64,000 nt of DNA from Oehlia diaphana (GCA_003833135.1 QZLH01000010.1:230062-294061); one strand, 5' to 3'; shown: positions 1-15,799, counted from the first letter of the stretch. Notes: a model not told the origin generated them from the letters alone. Program-made: numbers and translations.

Positions 1-139
1 GAATTGGATTCCCCGTAATTGGTGACATTCCTGAAGGGGCTACAGAAGCCGAAATATGTGAACTAGGCTTCCTGGCAGGAATAATAATAGGAGGTGAAGG
101 AGCGTGAACTTCAAAAGTATAAGTTGATTCCTTTGTCAT
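1..139 (-). CDS. N-terminus of an unidentified protein, cut by window edge
   Basis: An ATG at 139 opens a minus-strand reading frame that runs 46 codons to the left edge with no stop. The visible residues are rich in Pro, Ser and Ile (it begins MTKESTYTFEVHAP) and look like a disordered N-terminal tail. No domain is visible, so no function can be assigned. It is divergent from PEX2, with 160 bp between the two start codons, so the two probably share a promoter region. Confidence 0.55.
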   Translation of the reverse strand, partial: MTKESTYTFEVHAPSPPIIIPARKPSSHISASVAPSGMSPITGNPI

Positions 140-299
140 TTTCCTTGTTTAGAAACAAACAAGTTGGGCAAAATTCAAATGAATTGAATGGTTAGATCAA
201 TTTATAATAATACAATGTGTACAAACTTGCATTGACCTCCAAACTAAATTTGGAGATAACGTTGATCATTAACATTGCTTTTTTTTTTTTTATTACAAA

Positions 300-1816
300 A
301 TGATTCCCAACGATTCAAATAAAGATAATTTGCTTACCGATTCTGTGACAACCGCAAGTTTGAATTCGAGTAATGCTGCTTTCTGGAAGAATGATTGGTT
401 GAATGTTCAAAGTTCACTATCTTCGCTACGAAATTCGTTAGCGTCTTTTCCTTCTTCTCCTTTGCGCATTATGCGAGTTAGCCAGTTAGACGCTGACTTA
501 TTAGATTCTGAGCTTTTTGGATTATTTAAAGAGCAATTGTGGCTATTATTCAGCGTAATTATTTTGTTACTATTATAATTAGGTTATGTGTAATGTTATT
601 TGCTAAATTGTACATTTTACAGCCTCAAATTAAACAAACTTTTGAGCCAGAATTGCTTGCTATTCTGCATTTAATATGTCGTCTTACCGTTTTAGAGTCT
701 GGCGCGACTTATGGCGCGCAATTGCAGAATCTTAAATATCGAAATGAGAAACAACATTGGGGAGGATGTGTGAAGTTGATCATTTTGTATAAGCAATTGA
801 CTGTCTTTTAATATTTTAAACGATCGGATTGATTTAATACGCGTCATATAAATATATTTTTAGTACAATCTATAACCAAAGACTCGCCATTAACAACATA
901 TCAGAAATTTGCGTACATCGCGTTGACAGTAGGAGGTCAATATATATGGATTCGCATCAGTCGGCTGGTGATAGCGCAAGGATGGAGTGAATTAAGTGAG
1001 GTAATATGGATTCTAATATAAATATGAGATTCCGAAACCTAAATATTTTTGATATAATTTAGGATGATCCCCGAAAGATATTCTGGAAAGTATTACAAAA
1101 AGTGGAAAACATTTATAAAACAGTATCTTTATTAAATTTTTTGATATTTTTATATGATGGCAAGTAAGTGTAGATATTGAATTGATGTGAAAATTCTATA
1201 TTAATGTTAGTATGCTAACTTAGTATGAACGATTATTTTTAGGTACAGTACATTAACTGATAGAATTCTTTCAATGCGTTTAGTTTATGCTCGTAGAATA
1301 ATGAATAGACAAGTTAGCTTTGAATTTTTAAATCGACAATTGGTTTGGCATGCCTTTACGGTAAACTTGATTTTTTTATATCGAAAACTTTTTTTAAAAA
1401 AATTTAATATAATTTTGATATGTTTTTCATAGGAATTTCTTTTCTTCATTATGCCTCTTATTAACTTGCGTAAACTTAAAAACCTTTTAAAACGTAAACT
1501 TCTCCCTGAATCTTACTTCAGATCCAATTTACTTGATTTTTTACCTATACATATTTGTGCTATATGTCATGAGAATCAATCAGCTTCAAATGCATCTGCT
1601 GTTATCTCGTCTAAGGTTCACAATCCATATGAAACGAACTGTGGGCATAAGTATTGTTATTTTTGTATTAAAACTAAATTGCTTCAAGAAGGCGGAACCT
1701 GGCAATGTTTAAGGTGTGGTGCGGAAGTGAAAGAAATTAGAAGATTTTTAGAGAAGTTAGTTGAAGAGGAGGAGGAAAATGATAGAACTAATAAAGGAAA
1801 ACAGCCGGCAAGATGA
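300..1816 (+). CDS. PEX2: Peroxisome biogenesis factor 2, RING E3 ligase
   Basis: Six exons fit in phase: 300-554, 623-767, 864-1000, 1063-1163, 1243-1360 and 1433-1816, giving 379 aa. PEX2 is a peroxisomal membrane ubiquitin ligase that works with PEX10 and PEX12 to ubiquitinate and recycle the import receptor PEX5. The family signature RVSQLDA lies near the N-terminus, followed by FEPEL, a hydrophobic middle and PLIN before the RING. The C-terminal RING is visible as CAIC, CGHKYCYFC and CLRC, giving a C3HC4-like zinc ligand set. An acidic/Lys tail follows the RING. Human PEX2 is about 305 aa, so this protein is longer, mainly at the N-terminus. Start is the only in-frame upstream ATG. Confidence 0.9.
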
Positions 1817-2020
1817 ATGAATGCCTACGTTTAGCTCAAATATATCGAGTAAAATTTTCTGTAATAAATCTTACGTTAAATAAAATAAATATAAAAATCC
1901 TAGATGATTATCTAATTTTGAGGTTATTATAATTTTACTCTGGATTTATGTTTGTAGATCAATATTATAATGTTCGATTAATGTTCGATTAATTACTACT
2001 TTTCCTTTCACTTTTATATA

Positions 2021-5465
<3,445 letters not shown>

Positions 5466-5697
5466 AATATAAGGTAAGTAGCTTGCATTGAAATTATATT
5501 AAATAAAAAAAAAGATCTAAATTTTTTAAGTTACTTTTAGCGAAAGGGGAGAGAAGTATAAATTAATTATAATTATGAGAATTTTTGCGATTATACGCAA
5601 AATATATAAATATTTTTTTTTTTTTGTTTGATAATAAGTCAGCACTTAGTTATAAAATTATGACAAGTGTTTCTTTTCACACCCTCAATCACTTCAT

Positions 5698-6898
5698 TTA
5701 ACCCAAATCCATTTCATCATCTTCAATTTTACCATTTGCCGTTTCATCCTCCACAATTTGACCATCCTCCATTTCATCGTCCTGCGCGGGTGTTACACCA
5801 TTCGTTATGGACGGAGATGGATTGTCATATGGAGTATGAACACCGTTTCTCGTCTCTACATGTGTCGTGTGATTCATGAGTGGTGTTGTTGACCCCGAAT
5901 TAATAATTTCTCTATTTAAATTATCATTTACTGTCCCCGAAGGATTTATGGAGCCGTTTTCTCGAACATCAGGGCTCATTTCTTCCTCACGAGGGATGCG
6001 ATACGAGTCCAAAATTTCTTGTACGCAAATACCTAATTCACGAACATTACAATCAGTAATTTCCCACCATAATAATCCGTTGCTTGGATTAATGTTTAAT
6101 TGAAGATCCATCATTTGAGCCGCTATGTATATTGCGGCACTTGCGATAGTTTCGGGCTTTTGAAATAGACACATAGGTGTCAAGTAACTTTAAAGAGAAT
6201 TAATATATGAATTAGCGTATAACTTATTCCAACTTCAATTAATAAATAATTTGACACAATACATTTCAATTTTTTTTACCTATCGTTTATTATTGCCCAA
6301 GCATGAGATGCAAAATTTTGCAATACATTTTTGTCAACACCTATACCAATTAATTATTAAGTATAATAAATTCGAGGAACGTGATTAGCAGTAATTAAAA
6401 AAATTGACTACCTTTCAGTGTTTTTACGAAGTCGAGCAGTACTTTATATGGCTTATTAATCGCTAGGTCAAAACAGAGGGTTGCTGCGATCATCGGCTCC
6501 TTTTTTTTAATAGTCCTCGACCAATGCTCAATTTCCCCTTCGTCTTTGACATAAGGTGATAGATCTTTTCGCGCAAACTTTGCACAACTTGAAGAAACTT
6601 GAGATATTTTTCTCATTGTTTCTTCAGTTTTACAAGCTAATAATATACATGCTCCGGCGATCTCATACTTGTGATGTCTTTTAAAGCTCCTCAACATAAA
6701 GAACCTATGATAATATGTTGCCGCCGTTGCTATTGTGTTTTGAGGTATATTTAAGTTCCAACTGACGTTTAAGAGGAATTTCATTCCTACCCTTCTTGTA
6801 ATTCGTTCTTCTGTCAGAGAGGTTCCATCTCGGCGAGAAGGAGTATTATTAATATAGTCAGCTTTATTAAAACGCCAATTGGCAGAAAAGGCGGCCAT
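5698..6898 (-). CDS. Cyclin K/T-like transcriptional cyclin
   Basis: Three exons: 6898-6412, 6340-6280 and 6187-5698, giving 345 aa. The first cyclin box carries NTPSRRDG, YYHRFFMLRSF and LLACKTEET. The second holds LLDFVKTLKG and the C-terminal WWEI motif typical of cyclins K and T. In this family the cyclin activates CDK9/CDK12-type kinases that phosphorylate the RNA polymerase II CTD during elongation; S. pombe Pch1 is a fungal example. The NTPSRRDG and KTLKG spacing resembles cyclin K most. The C-terminal 80 residues are acidic, low-complexity and probably disordered. The reading frame is open upstream to 7045, but the ATG at 6898 directly precedes the conserved N-terminus. It is tandem with PAF1, another elongation gene. 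Confidence 0.85.
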
Positions 6899-7241
6899 AT
6901 CGAATGCAGTATAAGATCGTGTATTTTGAGATAGAGTAATAGAAAAAAATGTTCGACAAAAAAAAAAGAAAAAAATATCTAAAATTGTGTAACAGTATTG
7001 ACTGTAACACTTAATTTTGGTTAAATCAAGAATCTTTAAAATCAAACTTCTAGATTTTTTTTTTCTATACTTCTATTTGATATTTTTAATATTCAAATTA
7101 TTATAATTGACCTGATAATTGTTTCATTTATATAAATAACTTAGAATGTAGCTATCTTAATAGATTATAAATTATTAATTACTAAAATCACTAGAACTAG
7201 TAGTGTGATAAAACTTATTTAAAAAAAATTTAATATAGAAT

Positions 7242-8998
7242 TTAGTCAGCATCAATTGTGTTGTCGCTGCCAAGTTCTTCGTCAAATAATTCTTCCTTTT
7301 CATCATTATCAGTCTTTAATTTCCTGTTAGATGTCCAATTATCTGTATAATCATCATTGATATCGCGTTTTCGTTTCCCAGATATATCATTATTTTTGTC
7401 AATGTCCTTATCAAAATCATCATTATCATCACTATCTAGTCTCTCCGGCGTCCTTTTTTCAATGTTTTGAACATATTCTACGTTAAGGTACGTACTACCG
7501 CCTTGTAATTCAGGCATTTGTATTCGTTCCTATTAAAATGGAAATAAACCATAAGTATTGAAAAAAAGGTAAACAGGCCATTATTATATTTACCGAGGTA
7601 TCCCTTCTACGTTTAAGTACTGATGCAACATAAAGTTCAGAATAAGAAAATATTTTCTCATTTTTTCCATCAGTTGGATTTTGTTCTACAAATAATAAAT
7701 CTTGATTTTCCATAACGGTATCACTATCAATATTATAATCTCTGACCCATTTAAAGTGATACACCTATAATTGACAACGAAACCTAGTTAATTTAGATAA
7801 TGTATTGCATTAAAGATTAATAAAATCTACCTCGTTTTTTGTATCGTCAAAACTTTTAATTTTCACTAGTCTATTTGCAGATTCTACATCTGGAACATAC
7901 AATCGAAATAGATTTTTTCCATGTCGGTCTTCGCCCGGAATTATTATGGCTTTGCTCATCCTCAGTTCCTTTTCTGCTCCTTTGTCCTTGTAACAAATTA
8001 AATATTATTTAAACATCTCATATTATAATCATATAATTATAATTATTTATTACTCACTTCATCATCATCAATTTCATATCCTTCCCACGGATCTCTATCA
8101 AATTTATTCTGGCCACGTAAACTTTCTTGAAATTCCGGAAAAACAGGAATAATTTCTTTCACTTTTAATGAAGAATTTGATGGATGTTTTAATGTTGAAA
8201 GAAATTCTGGGTCATTTGCTTTTTCAAAAGTTCTATCAATGGCCTTAATCTGCTCTTCATGAGATTGATCCACCAGGTCTAAATTAGCTTTCAGAGCAGC
8301 CATCCTAAAGGATTTCGTTAGTTCTACTAAACCATTATTCAATCGTTAAATCGACATGCATATTAAACTATCTTACCGACTCTCCATCGTAGTCGTCTTA
8401 TTTGTTTTATAAACAGCTTCTGAATCTAAGTACTGTGTACGTCTTAACCATTCTTTAGGCTCATTCCTTGATAATCTTTTTAACCTTGATAAATCCTGAT
8501 TTACAGTTACTGGATCTTTACCTACACAAAGCAAAGCTTGATCATTTATATCAAATGAAGTAGTTTCTCTTCGGGGATTTAACCCTAAAAAAAAAGAACA
8601 AAAAAAGAATTAATACAAAAGATAAATGTGTGAATAAATTAAATAAAAACAATAAACCTGATTCATCCCCAAGAAAAAGTCCCGGGTAGTCACTAAGTTC
8701 GGTTTTCATTCCTAGGTCATAATCACTTATTAAAGGGAGACGAGAAGCTTGAAATGATTCGAAAAATGAATCGGGTTCTGTTAAATAGTTAAGATCAACA
8801 TTCCAACTAAGATCGAGTGGTAAATGTTCCGGTGTTGGAGGGATGTGTCGATATTTCAAACTACATATGTAATTAAAGTCGGCACGATTTTTATTCCTAG
8901 AAATTATGTTAATAAGTATTTGCAAGAATTGCGCGATTATGCTTAAACAAATTAATGTATAAAGATAAATTTCAATACTTGGATTTTGAAGACGACAT
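7242..8998 (-). CDS. PAF1: RNA polymerase II-associated PAF1 complex subunit Paf1
   Basis: Seven exons (8998-8979, 8896-8658, 8584-8377, 8304-8058, 7986-7831, 7764-7594, 7529-7242) give 442 aa, close to yeast Paf1 (445 aa). Paf1 is a core subunit of the nuclear elongation complex that supports H2B ubiquitination and H3K4/K36 methylation. Family landmarks in order: KYRHIPPTP, YLTEPDSFFES, DYDLGMKTELSDYPG, EWLRRTQYL, IKAIDRTFE, IPVFPEF, then KWVRDYN and RRRDTS. A very acidic Asp/Glu/Lys tail ends the protein, as in other Paf1 proteins. Exon 1 is only 20 nt. The intron at 8376-8305 has an ACTAACG branch site about 13 nt before its acceptor; the competing nearby AG sites break the frame. Confidence 0.9.
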
Positions 8999-9095
8999 TT
9001 CGAGCTAAAGGTTTTTAAAAAAAATTGCTATCTAAACCGAAAAAGAAATAAAAATTTTAAATTTTTAGTCCACTTAGTATTAACATAGTATTAAC

Positions 9096-9350
9096 ATGCT
9101 ATATTTGATATTCAGTCATAATTCCTGTATATCAGTCCAGATTTTACAAGCCGATTACCAGCAGTGTTATTCTTTTTACCATAAAAGTCAACAAAACAAA
9201 GTTAAAACTATTACCGCCACAAAATTCCTCACGGACTCGGTTTTAACTTTTCGTACTCCTTGTTGGATCCAAGAAGTTACCCAATTTACTGGTCTTTTTT
9301 TTTTACGTACAGGATACAGCACATTACAGGCTTTGAATCGATATTGTTAG
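9096..9350 (+). other. Upstream in-frame ORF ahead of the C2H2 gene
   Basis: An 84-codon ATG frame ends in TAG at 9348-9350, three bases before the start codon of the C2H2 gene and in the same frame. It shows no domain and is Leu/Phe/Gln-rich. It may be a leader uORF, untranslated 5' sequence, or a former N-terminal extension cut by a stop. The 97 bp to its left separate it from the divergent PAF1 start at 8998. Confidence 0.3.
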
Positions 9351-9353
9351 TTT

Positions 9354-10760
9354 ATGGAACTTTACCCCATCTCCAAAATGGAGTTGGAAAGCCGTTCTTT
9401 GCCTAAAGAAGGTTCGACACAAGCTAATAATCCTATTAAACATGTAGCTATTAAGAAAAGTGTTCCAACGCGCCGTGCCTCAACACCTAAACCAACCACT
9501 TTATCTATGAATGACACAGATTTCTTACCAAGTGATGGACGTTTAGCTAAAGACCCTGTGTTAAACGAGCCTCAAAAAAACGGGAAGCCTGATAACGCGC
9601 AACTTAGGCTTGTAGAAAAAACTGCACCACCCGCAGTGAACACAATGGATAAAGGAAAGGCACGAATAACATCATTATCGACTATGCAGTCAGATATAAA
9701 TAAGGATAATTTACAAAAAGAAGGAGAAACCACTGAAAAATCTAATTTGGTCAGGACTGTTGAATATGCAACATCAAAGCCCGTAGAAGCTGATGAAACT
9801 ACGACAGAAGAAGATATTACGAACTGTGTCGGTTATAAAGCAAACATTTACGATACAAGTTTGGTTGTATGCACATTGAATGGATGTAATAAATATTTCA
9901 CTAGAATGGATAAATTTTCGCTTCATCGTAAAAGAGAACATGACACAACGGACGTTGTAACAGATATTTGGATATTTGGAAATATGAATAGGGGAGAAAG
10001 TACAACTAATACTATTTCTAAAATAACAGAAAGTATAAATACACCTAGGGTAGAAAAGACGTCAACAGAAAAGAATGTATCCTTACCTGTTAATGCTCCT
10101 CTGAATTCAATGAAAACTGAAAAAACTGAAGTATCACTTTCTTCCCTGCCAGAAAATTCTGCCCGTGCAGCATCTACAGGGGCTCCTACAGGGGCGTCTA
10201 CGGGAGCATCCACGGGAGCATCTACAGGAGCATCTCGAAATCGAAGACCAAAAGAACAAGAATTGATAACGTCGAGTCCAATTGATAATTCACTTACAAA
10301 TAAACGAACTCGAGATCAGGTGCCAATCGAAGATAGCAAAAAAGAGACAAGCGGAAATAAAAGACGGGAAACACAGCCGCCACAACAATTCTTAGGACTT
10401 AATAATGGTGAAATACGTCAGCAACAGCAAAGACAACAAAGACGATATCCAATAGAAGAAGAACAAATAATTGGACCAGATGGGCGTATAAGATATCAAC
10501 CACGAGGGAATCGTGGGCAAAATGCTAATCCCGTGTATGGAATGCCGTATGATACAGGAGATCCTAGATATTATAATGCTATGATACATCCTATGAGCTT
10601 TGGACTCTCTCCTTATAGTGAATTACCACCTCCACCGCCTCCCCCGCGTTATGATGGTGGATATGGTGATATGCCATATGGTCAATTTTATGGGGGCGGA
10701 AATAGAAGATTTATAAATAGTCCTCCACCGCCTCCACCCCAACCGCGACGGTCAAGATAA
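9354..10760 (+). CDS. Single C2H2 zinc-finger protein with low-complexity and proline-rich tail
   Basis: A single 468-aa open frame. One classical C2H2 finger lies near residues 172-197 (C-x4-C-x12-H-x4-H, from VCTLNGC to HRKREH). The rest looks disordered: a Thr/Ser/Lys-rich N-terminal half, a (GAST)n tract near 272-295 from a 12-nt DNA repeat, a Gln/Arg stretch, and two poly-proline runs near 423-430 and 452-458 in a Gly/Tyr-rich tail. A lone finger with Pro/Gly/Gln regions could bind nucleic acid or act as a protein scaffold, but I do not recognise an orthologue. The same frame is open upstream (9096-9350) and stops only 3 nt before this ATG. Confidence 0.7.
   Translation: MELYPISKMELESRSLPKEGSTQANNPIKHVAIKKSVPTRRASTPKPTTLSMNDTDFLPSDGRLAKDPVLNEPQKNGKPDNAQLRLVEKTAPPAVNTMDKGKARITSLSTMQSDINKDNLQKEGETTEKSNLVRTVEYATSKPVEADETTTEEDITNCVGYKANIYDTSLVVCTLNGCNKYFTRMDKFSLHRKREHDTTDVVTDIWIFGNMNRGESTTNTISKITESINTPRVEKTSTEKNVSLPVNAPLNSMKTEKTEVSLSSLPENSARAASTGAPTGASTGASTGASTGASRNRRPKEQELITSSPIDNSLTNKRTRDQVPIEDSKKETSGNKRRETQPPQQFLGLNNGEIRQQQQRQQRRYPIEEEQIIGPDGRIRYQPRGNRGQNANPVYGMPYDTGDPRYYNAMIHPMSFGLSPYSELPPPPPPPRYDGGYGDMPYGQFYGGGNRRFINSPPPPPPQPRRSR
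10170..10240 (+). repeat. 12-nt in-frame minisatellite coding (GAST)n
   Basis: About five imperfect copies of a 12-nt unit (ggagcatctacg-like) encode Gly-Ala-Ser/Pro-Thr in the C2H2 gene. The unit is a multiple of three, so copy changes would keep the frame. Confidence 0.75.
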
Positions 10761-11554
10761 TGAAGGAATGGAAAATTAATTATTTAATTAATGTAATTAA
10801 TTAACTAATAAATTTGGGTCATCGATTTCCCTGCTTTATTTTTATTTTGGTTTGGCATATTATAATTATTTAATACGCCAAAATGGGATTTATAAAGTTT
10901 TGATTTTGGGACAATTCACCAAATACTTTTACATTTTCAACTCAATATGTAGTATATATTTCTCCAACAAAATTCTGTAGAATAATAATATTATATCCTA
11001 TTTGCTTTCAACATCCTGTAGAATTGTTGCTCTTTATATTATTTGCAACAATTATGGCGTTACTTCTTACTCTTATTTTTTCTTTTAAATCTGTTATAAA
11101 TATTATACATATGGATTAATAATTAAATTAAGGCACATACTGGATATTTTATCTGTTAATTCAATTGGAGGGGATACTCGTTTAACATTGCAATTAAGAA
11201 AGAAGCGATTTGTTCAGACATTTTGTTATCATACATTTAAACATTCAGATTTAATCTTATTCATTTTTCAAACATCTTTCAGTCTTGTTGCTCTTCTCTT
11301 TAATTCAACCGACACAATTATTAGTTGGAGGAACAATTCCTTCATGAACTTTATAATAAACCACCGTTGAGTCGGGGAACGTGATGGCAAGAGTAACACT
11401 GTATATAAATATTTAAATTTTAAAGAAAATTTTTGTAAAACCAATATAATAATAATTTAACTCATTAGAATAATTCACACTTTACATGTATATTAAAATG
11501 TTCATTTATTGTACAAAAACCATGAAGAACCCTGTATATATTAGTGTATATTTT
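10761..11554. other. Intergenic AT-rich stretch between two 3' ends
   Basis: This lies between the stop of the C2H2 gene and the end of the SEN15-like model, so it should hold two convergent 3' UTRs. An open frame of 60 codons at 11188-11370 starts without ATG and shows no family. No RNA gene or repeat was recognised. Confidence 0.5.
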
Positions 11555-12205
11555 TTAAGAAACAAACCTTTTATATGAGGGCTTGTTCAAAAATGATTGT
11601 AGCGAAGAGAATAATAAGGTTATGCTGTAAATAGTCATAAAAAGAGTGTTTAAGCATTAGTATTTATAATGATATAAATTATAAATTCAAACTAATTACC
11701 GTTCAATTGACCATGATTCAGAGGAGGAACATGGAATAATTATTTGAGTTTCAGTCTTTAAGTATAATGGAATGTGGTGAAGAATGAGAATTCATCGAAA
11801 AAAAGGAAAACAAGAAATATATATTTAAAGAATTATTTTACTCAATTATTACTTCTGTGTTTGCGTTGCCGAATATCACACACCTTTGTAAAGGTTCAAT
11901 TTCTATAACTTTGACCTCCTTCCAAGCTTTTGCTAAAAGAAAGAAATTTTTTTTACACATTTCATTAAAAATATGCGAAATAGGTAAATATTTACCTTTT
12001 GTCAAGTCAAGGTACACTTGAGAAAGGTAAGTTGCTGATTGTGGATATTTCTCACAAAATGGGGTGATTTGTTCGAGCTGAAAGCAATAAATTTTACGCG
12101 AAAAATTCAAATTTGAAGAATTAAATATATGCTAACTGAAAATAAATAACTTATTTTTGTTCGTTCCCTAAAACTCACCGCTGAAATAACATTCATCGTA
12201 CGCAT
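11555..12205 (-). CDS. tRNA-splicing endonuclease subunit Sen15-like
   Basis: Five exons fit in phase: 12205-12179, 12077-11996, 11932-11853, 11755-11700 and 11624-11555, giving 104 aa. The Sen15 family is a structural subunit of the tRNA intron endonuclease. Landmarks: VYLDLTKAKAWKEV, matching the family pattern VYLDL-x-K-x-W-x-V, then EPLQRCVIFG and TQIIIP followed by SWSIER, where family members have VVP and a Leu/Ser-rich helix. The final beta-strand motif (family DSTIVYY) is not visible. If the intron after exon 3 were retained the protein would stop at 67 aa (stop 11838-11840). So either the last exon is missed or the C-terminus is lost. It is divergent from alpha-actinin, with 172 bp between starts. 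Confidence 0.6.
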
Positions 12206-12377
12206 AAAATAACGAATAATTAAAAAAAATAAATTTTGATGCAGGTATTTTTCCGCGTATTATAAATTATGATCGACAATACAAGATCATGCAAGGTTGA
12301 TTTTTGATTTACAGTATTTCCTTTTTCTATTCGAGTACTTTTATTGTAAATTGAAAAAAATTTCTTTGGTTTTGTAT

Positions 12378-15300
12378 ATGAAAATGGCACAACCTTTTAA
12401 ACCAACCCCAGCTTCCCAACAGGTCGTTGAAGATACTGGTAATTCCCAGTTTATATAAAATGATAGTCATAATAGACATGCACCTTTTGGTTTTTCAACG
12501 CATTTCAATAAATTTTCGATTTTAAATAGCGAAGGTTATGGACAGAACTTGGGAGACTATTCAAGAGAAAACTTTTACGAAATGGTATATTTCTGTTTTA
12601 TATAGTTATCGCTTAGATTTGCAAATTAATTTTAGAATGATGATTTATTAACAGGGTGAACAGTAAATTGACTATAAAGGATATAACTCCAATTAGCGAT
12701 TTGAATCGTGAAATATCCGATGGAGTTCGATTAATTCAACTTTTGGTGAGCCATCCTGGAGCAATCCAAATCCAAATTGGCAGAATCCAATTACTTTATA
12801 ATATTTCATGAATTTCCGTCAAAAATTTTGTCAGTTAATCCTGCAGCTTAGGAGGCATCAAGTTGATATTTTGTCGCTCAACATAAGATTGATCTTGATA
12901 TTTAAATTTGAATAGAACAAATTAATTCGAATCGCTTAATTGATTATTATCAAGAGAATATTAATTGATGATTTGATTTGATTGCTTTATGATTACAAGC
13001 GAACTATTATATTACATCTTCAAAAAGGATTATAATTCAATAATCCCTCTTTTGCTCAATTAGGAAATTATTGGAGATACTTCTCTCGGCAAATATAACA
13101 AAAACCCAAAAATGCGCATTCAAAGAGTTGAAAATGTGAATAAAGCATTAGAATTTATCAAACATAGAGGCGTTTCCCTCACTAATATAGGTGCTGAAGG
13201 TAACTTGATTCTATTTAAAGCATAGATTCCAATCGTGTAAAATTGTATATGAATTGGGAGTTTTTGGGGTTATTAGATTATTATCTCGCAATATATAATA
13301 AATTATTTGTATTTATAACTTAATGAACTCTCATCGTTAGATATTGTTGATGCCAATCTTAAACTTATTCTTGGTATGATCTGGACTATTATTTTGAGAT
13401 TCACGATTGCTGATATTAGGTTCGCATAATTTACAAAACTTGCTTTTATATTATAAATACTTGATTCTTACTTGGTAAAAATATATATATATATAGTGAG
13501 GAGGGACTTACAGCTAAGGAAGGTCTGTTACTTTGGTGTCAAAGAAAGACAGCTCCTTATGCCGAGGTTGATGTGCGTGATTTTACTTATAGGTAAAAAT
13601 AAGTGTTTCCAAACCTAGTCGTTATAAATTCTTATTACGATATTGTTTTAAGATGTATTTTAATTTGATATAATAAGTTGGCAGGACGGTTTAGCATTGT
13701 AAGTGAAACATTATTATCTGTATTGGCAAAAATTACGAATTCAGAAAATTTACTCTAAAGTTTGCTTGTTAGCTGTGCATTAATACATCGACATCGACCC
13801 GATTTATTGGATTATGATTCATTAGACAAGGTGAATTAAGTAATTTAAAATTTAAGATATTAATTTTGCTAAATTAATTTGAAAATACACAATAAAGTCG
13901 AACCGTCATGCGAATACCGCCTTAGCATTTGATGTAGCAGCAACGCATCTTGACATAGCGGTATTTAGAACTTTTTATATATTCCTTTTTGAAATCTTAT
14001 TATATATCTCAGCTTATATTTTTCTCTTTTTAGAAATTATTGGACGTAGAAGACGTTTGTGATATTCAAAAACCTGATGAACGATCAATTATGACCTATG
14101 TTGCTTTATATTTTCATGCTTTTTCACACTTAGGTCAGATGATTATTTATTTGAATTATGTACAATTCTTGCGTAGCTTATTTTTAATCTATATCTTGGA
14201 TAAATAGATAAAGTAGAAATTGCTGGAAGGAGAGTAGCAAAATTTGCAGAAGTTATGCAATCCGCTTGGGATATGGAACATGATTATGAACGACGCGTCG
14301 AGCAGGTATTATTCTTATAAAATCACATGTACATCTTTTAAAGTAAAATATTTAATTAATTTGTTAATGATTGTCTTTTAAGTTGATGAAAAATGTTAAT
14401 GATAGGAAAACTATCTGGGCTAATTCACGTTTCGATGGAAGTTATTCTGATGCTAAACGTCAATCTGCTGAATTTAATAATTACAAAAGCTCAGAGAAAC
14501 GTAAATGGGTATCTGAAAAAAGTGATTTAGATTCATTACTTGGAAATATTCAGACCAAGCTTAAAACTTATGAATTACAACCTTATCACCCTCCCGCTGG
14601 ATTAACTTTAACCGACCTAGATAAAGTATGGCAAGGCTTATTGGCTGCTGAAGTTCAAAGATACAAATCAATTAATGATAAAATTAGAGAGTAAGTCTTA
14701 ATATAATAAGAATTATAAAATCGAGTATTATATAAATATTTATTTATTTACTTATTTTTTACAGTATTAAGGAAAACCTTCGTAAATCATTTGCTCAATC
14801 AGCAAATAATTTTCAGAAAAATTTGGAATCTATTCTACAAGTATTATCTAAATTAGATGGAGAATTAGATGCTCAACTTGAAACCGTAAAAAGTCTTTCT
14901 GTAAAACTAGGATCTTTGGATAATTCTCTTTCTCATATTGAAGAAATTGACGCTCAATGTCGTGAAGCTAATATAGAAGAAAATGATTATACTGTATTTT
15001 CAGTAGATGACTTGAGATTCGAACTGGAGCTTGTAAAACAATCTGTTAATAAGAAATCTTCGTTTATCGAAAATCAGGTAACTATGTATTTTATATTATA
15101 TTATTATTTTAGTATTGTCACTCATATTTTTTCATTTTATTAAAAAGATTGTGTCAAGAAGTATGACAAATTTAACCCCGGCACAATTAGAAGAATTTGA
15201 AAGCACTTTCCGGCATTTCGATAGAGATTCTACAAATACGTTAAATACTTATGAATTTAAAGCAGCCTTGGCTAGTTTAGGCATTTTCCATGATGTGTGT

Positions 15301-15758
15301 TATGTTTCATTTTATAAACTTAATGACTTGATAATTTATTAATACAATTACTTATATTGTTTATTAGGATGATGAATGGGAAGCTACATTCAATCAAATG
15401 ACTGATGGGCAATCCGAAGCCACTTTTGAACAGGTAATTTATAAAGTTATCTTTTATGCAAAGATTATGCATTCAAGGAAGCATAATATATATTAATGAA
15501 ATCTAATTTATGTTTTTATAATTTTAGTTTATTATCTATATGATTAATGTAACAGAAGATAAAACTTCACCAGATCAACTTCGACAATCATTCAAAATTG
15601 TTGCGGGAGATAAACCTTTTGTTACTGAATTAGATTTAAAAAGATCTTTATTGCCAGAAAACGTTGTATCTTATTTAAAAGAAACTATGCCATCCAGTCA
15701 AGGCGTGAATGATGGATATGATTATTCTAAATATTTAGATCAAGTTTTTAAGGGTTAA
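12378..15758 (+). CDS. Alpha-actinin (actin cross-linker, Ain1-like)
   Basis: Sixteen exons join in phase (12378-12438, 12530-12584, 12655-12745, 13064-13199, 13341-13419, 13497-13592, 13678-13698, 13773-13830, 13898-13960, 14034-14133, 14208-14305, 14383-14690, 14765-15077, 15148-15294, 15368-15433, 15528-15758), giving 640 aa; S. pombe Ain1 is about 620 aa. It cross-links F-actin, for example at the cytokinetic ring. Tandem calponin-homology domains come first ([50 protein letters not shown]). A short spectrin-like coiled rod and a C-terminal EF-hand region follow ([12 protein letters not shown]). The EF loop [12 protein letters not shown] keeps some Ca ligands. Exon 7 is a 21-nt microexon and intron 3 is unusually long (318 nt). 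An alternative start ATG lies at 12384. Confidence 0.92.
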
Positions 15759-15799
15759 AATTATATATTATAATAACAAAGCTTAAAACAAATATTTAT

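Noticed and set aside
8043..8342. ATG at 8337 as the start of a separate small gene
   Set aside because: The sequence up to 8305 is a PAF1 intron with a good branch site; the frame only happens to be open through it.
5698..9000. A functional transcription-elongation gene cluster (cyclin K-like plus PAF1)
   Set aside because: Only two adjacent genes share the theme and flanking genes are unrelated, so co-location is probably chance.
9923..10213. Minus-strand open frame rich in Asp-Ala-Pro-Val repeats
   Set aside because: It is the antisense of the (GAST)n repeat in the C2H2 gene.
11188..11370. 60-codon frame between two 3' ends
   Set aside because: No ATG start, no domain, composition as expected for UTR.
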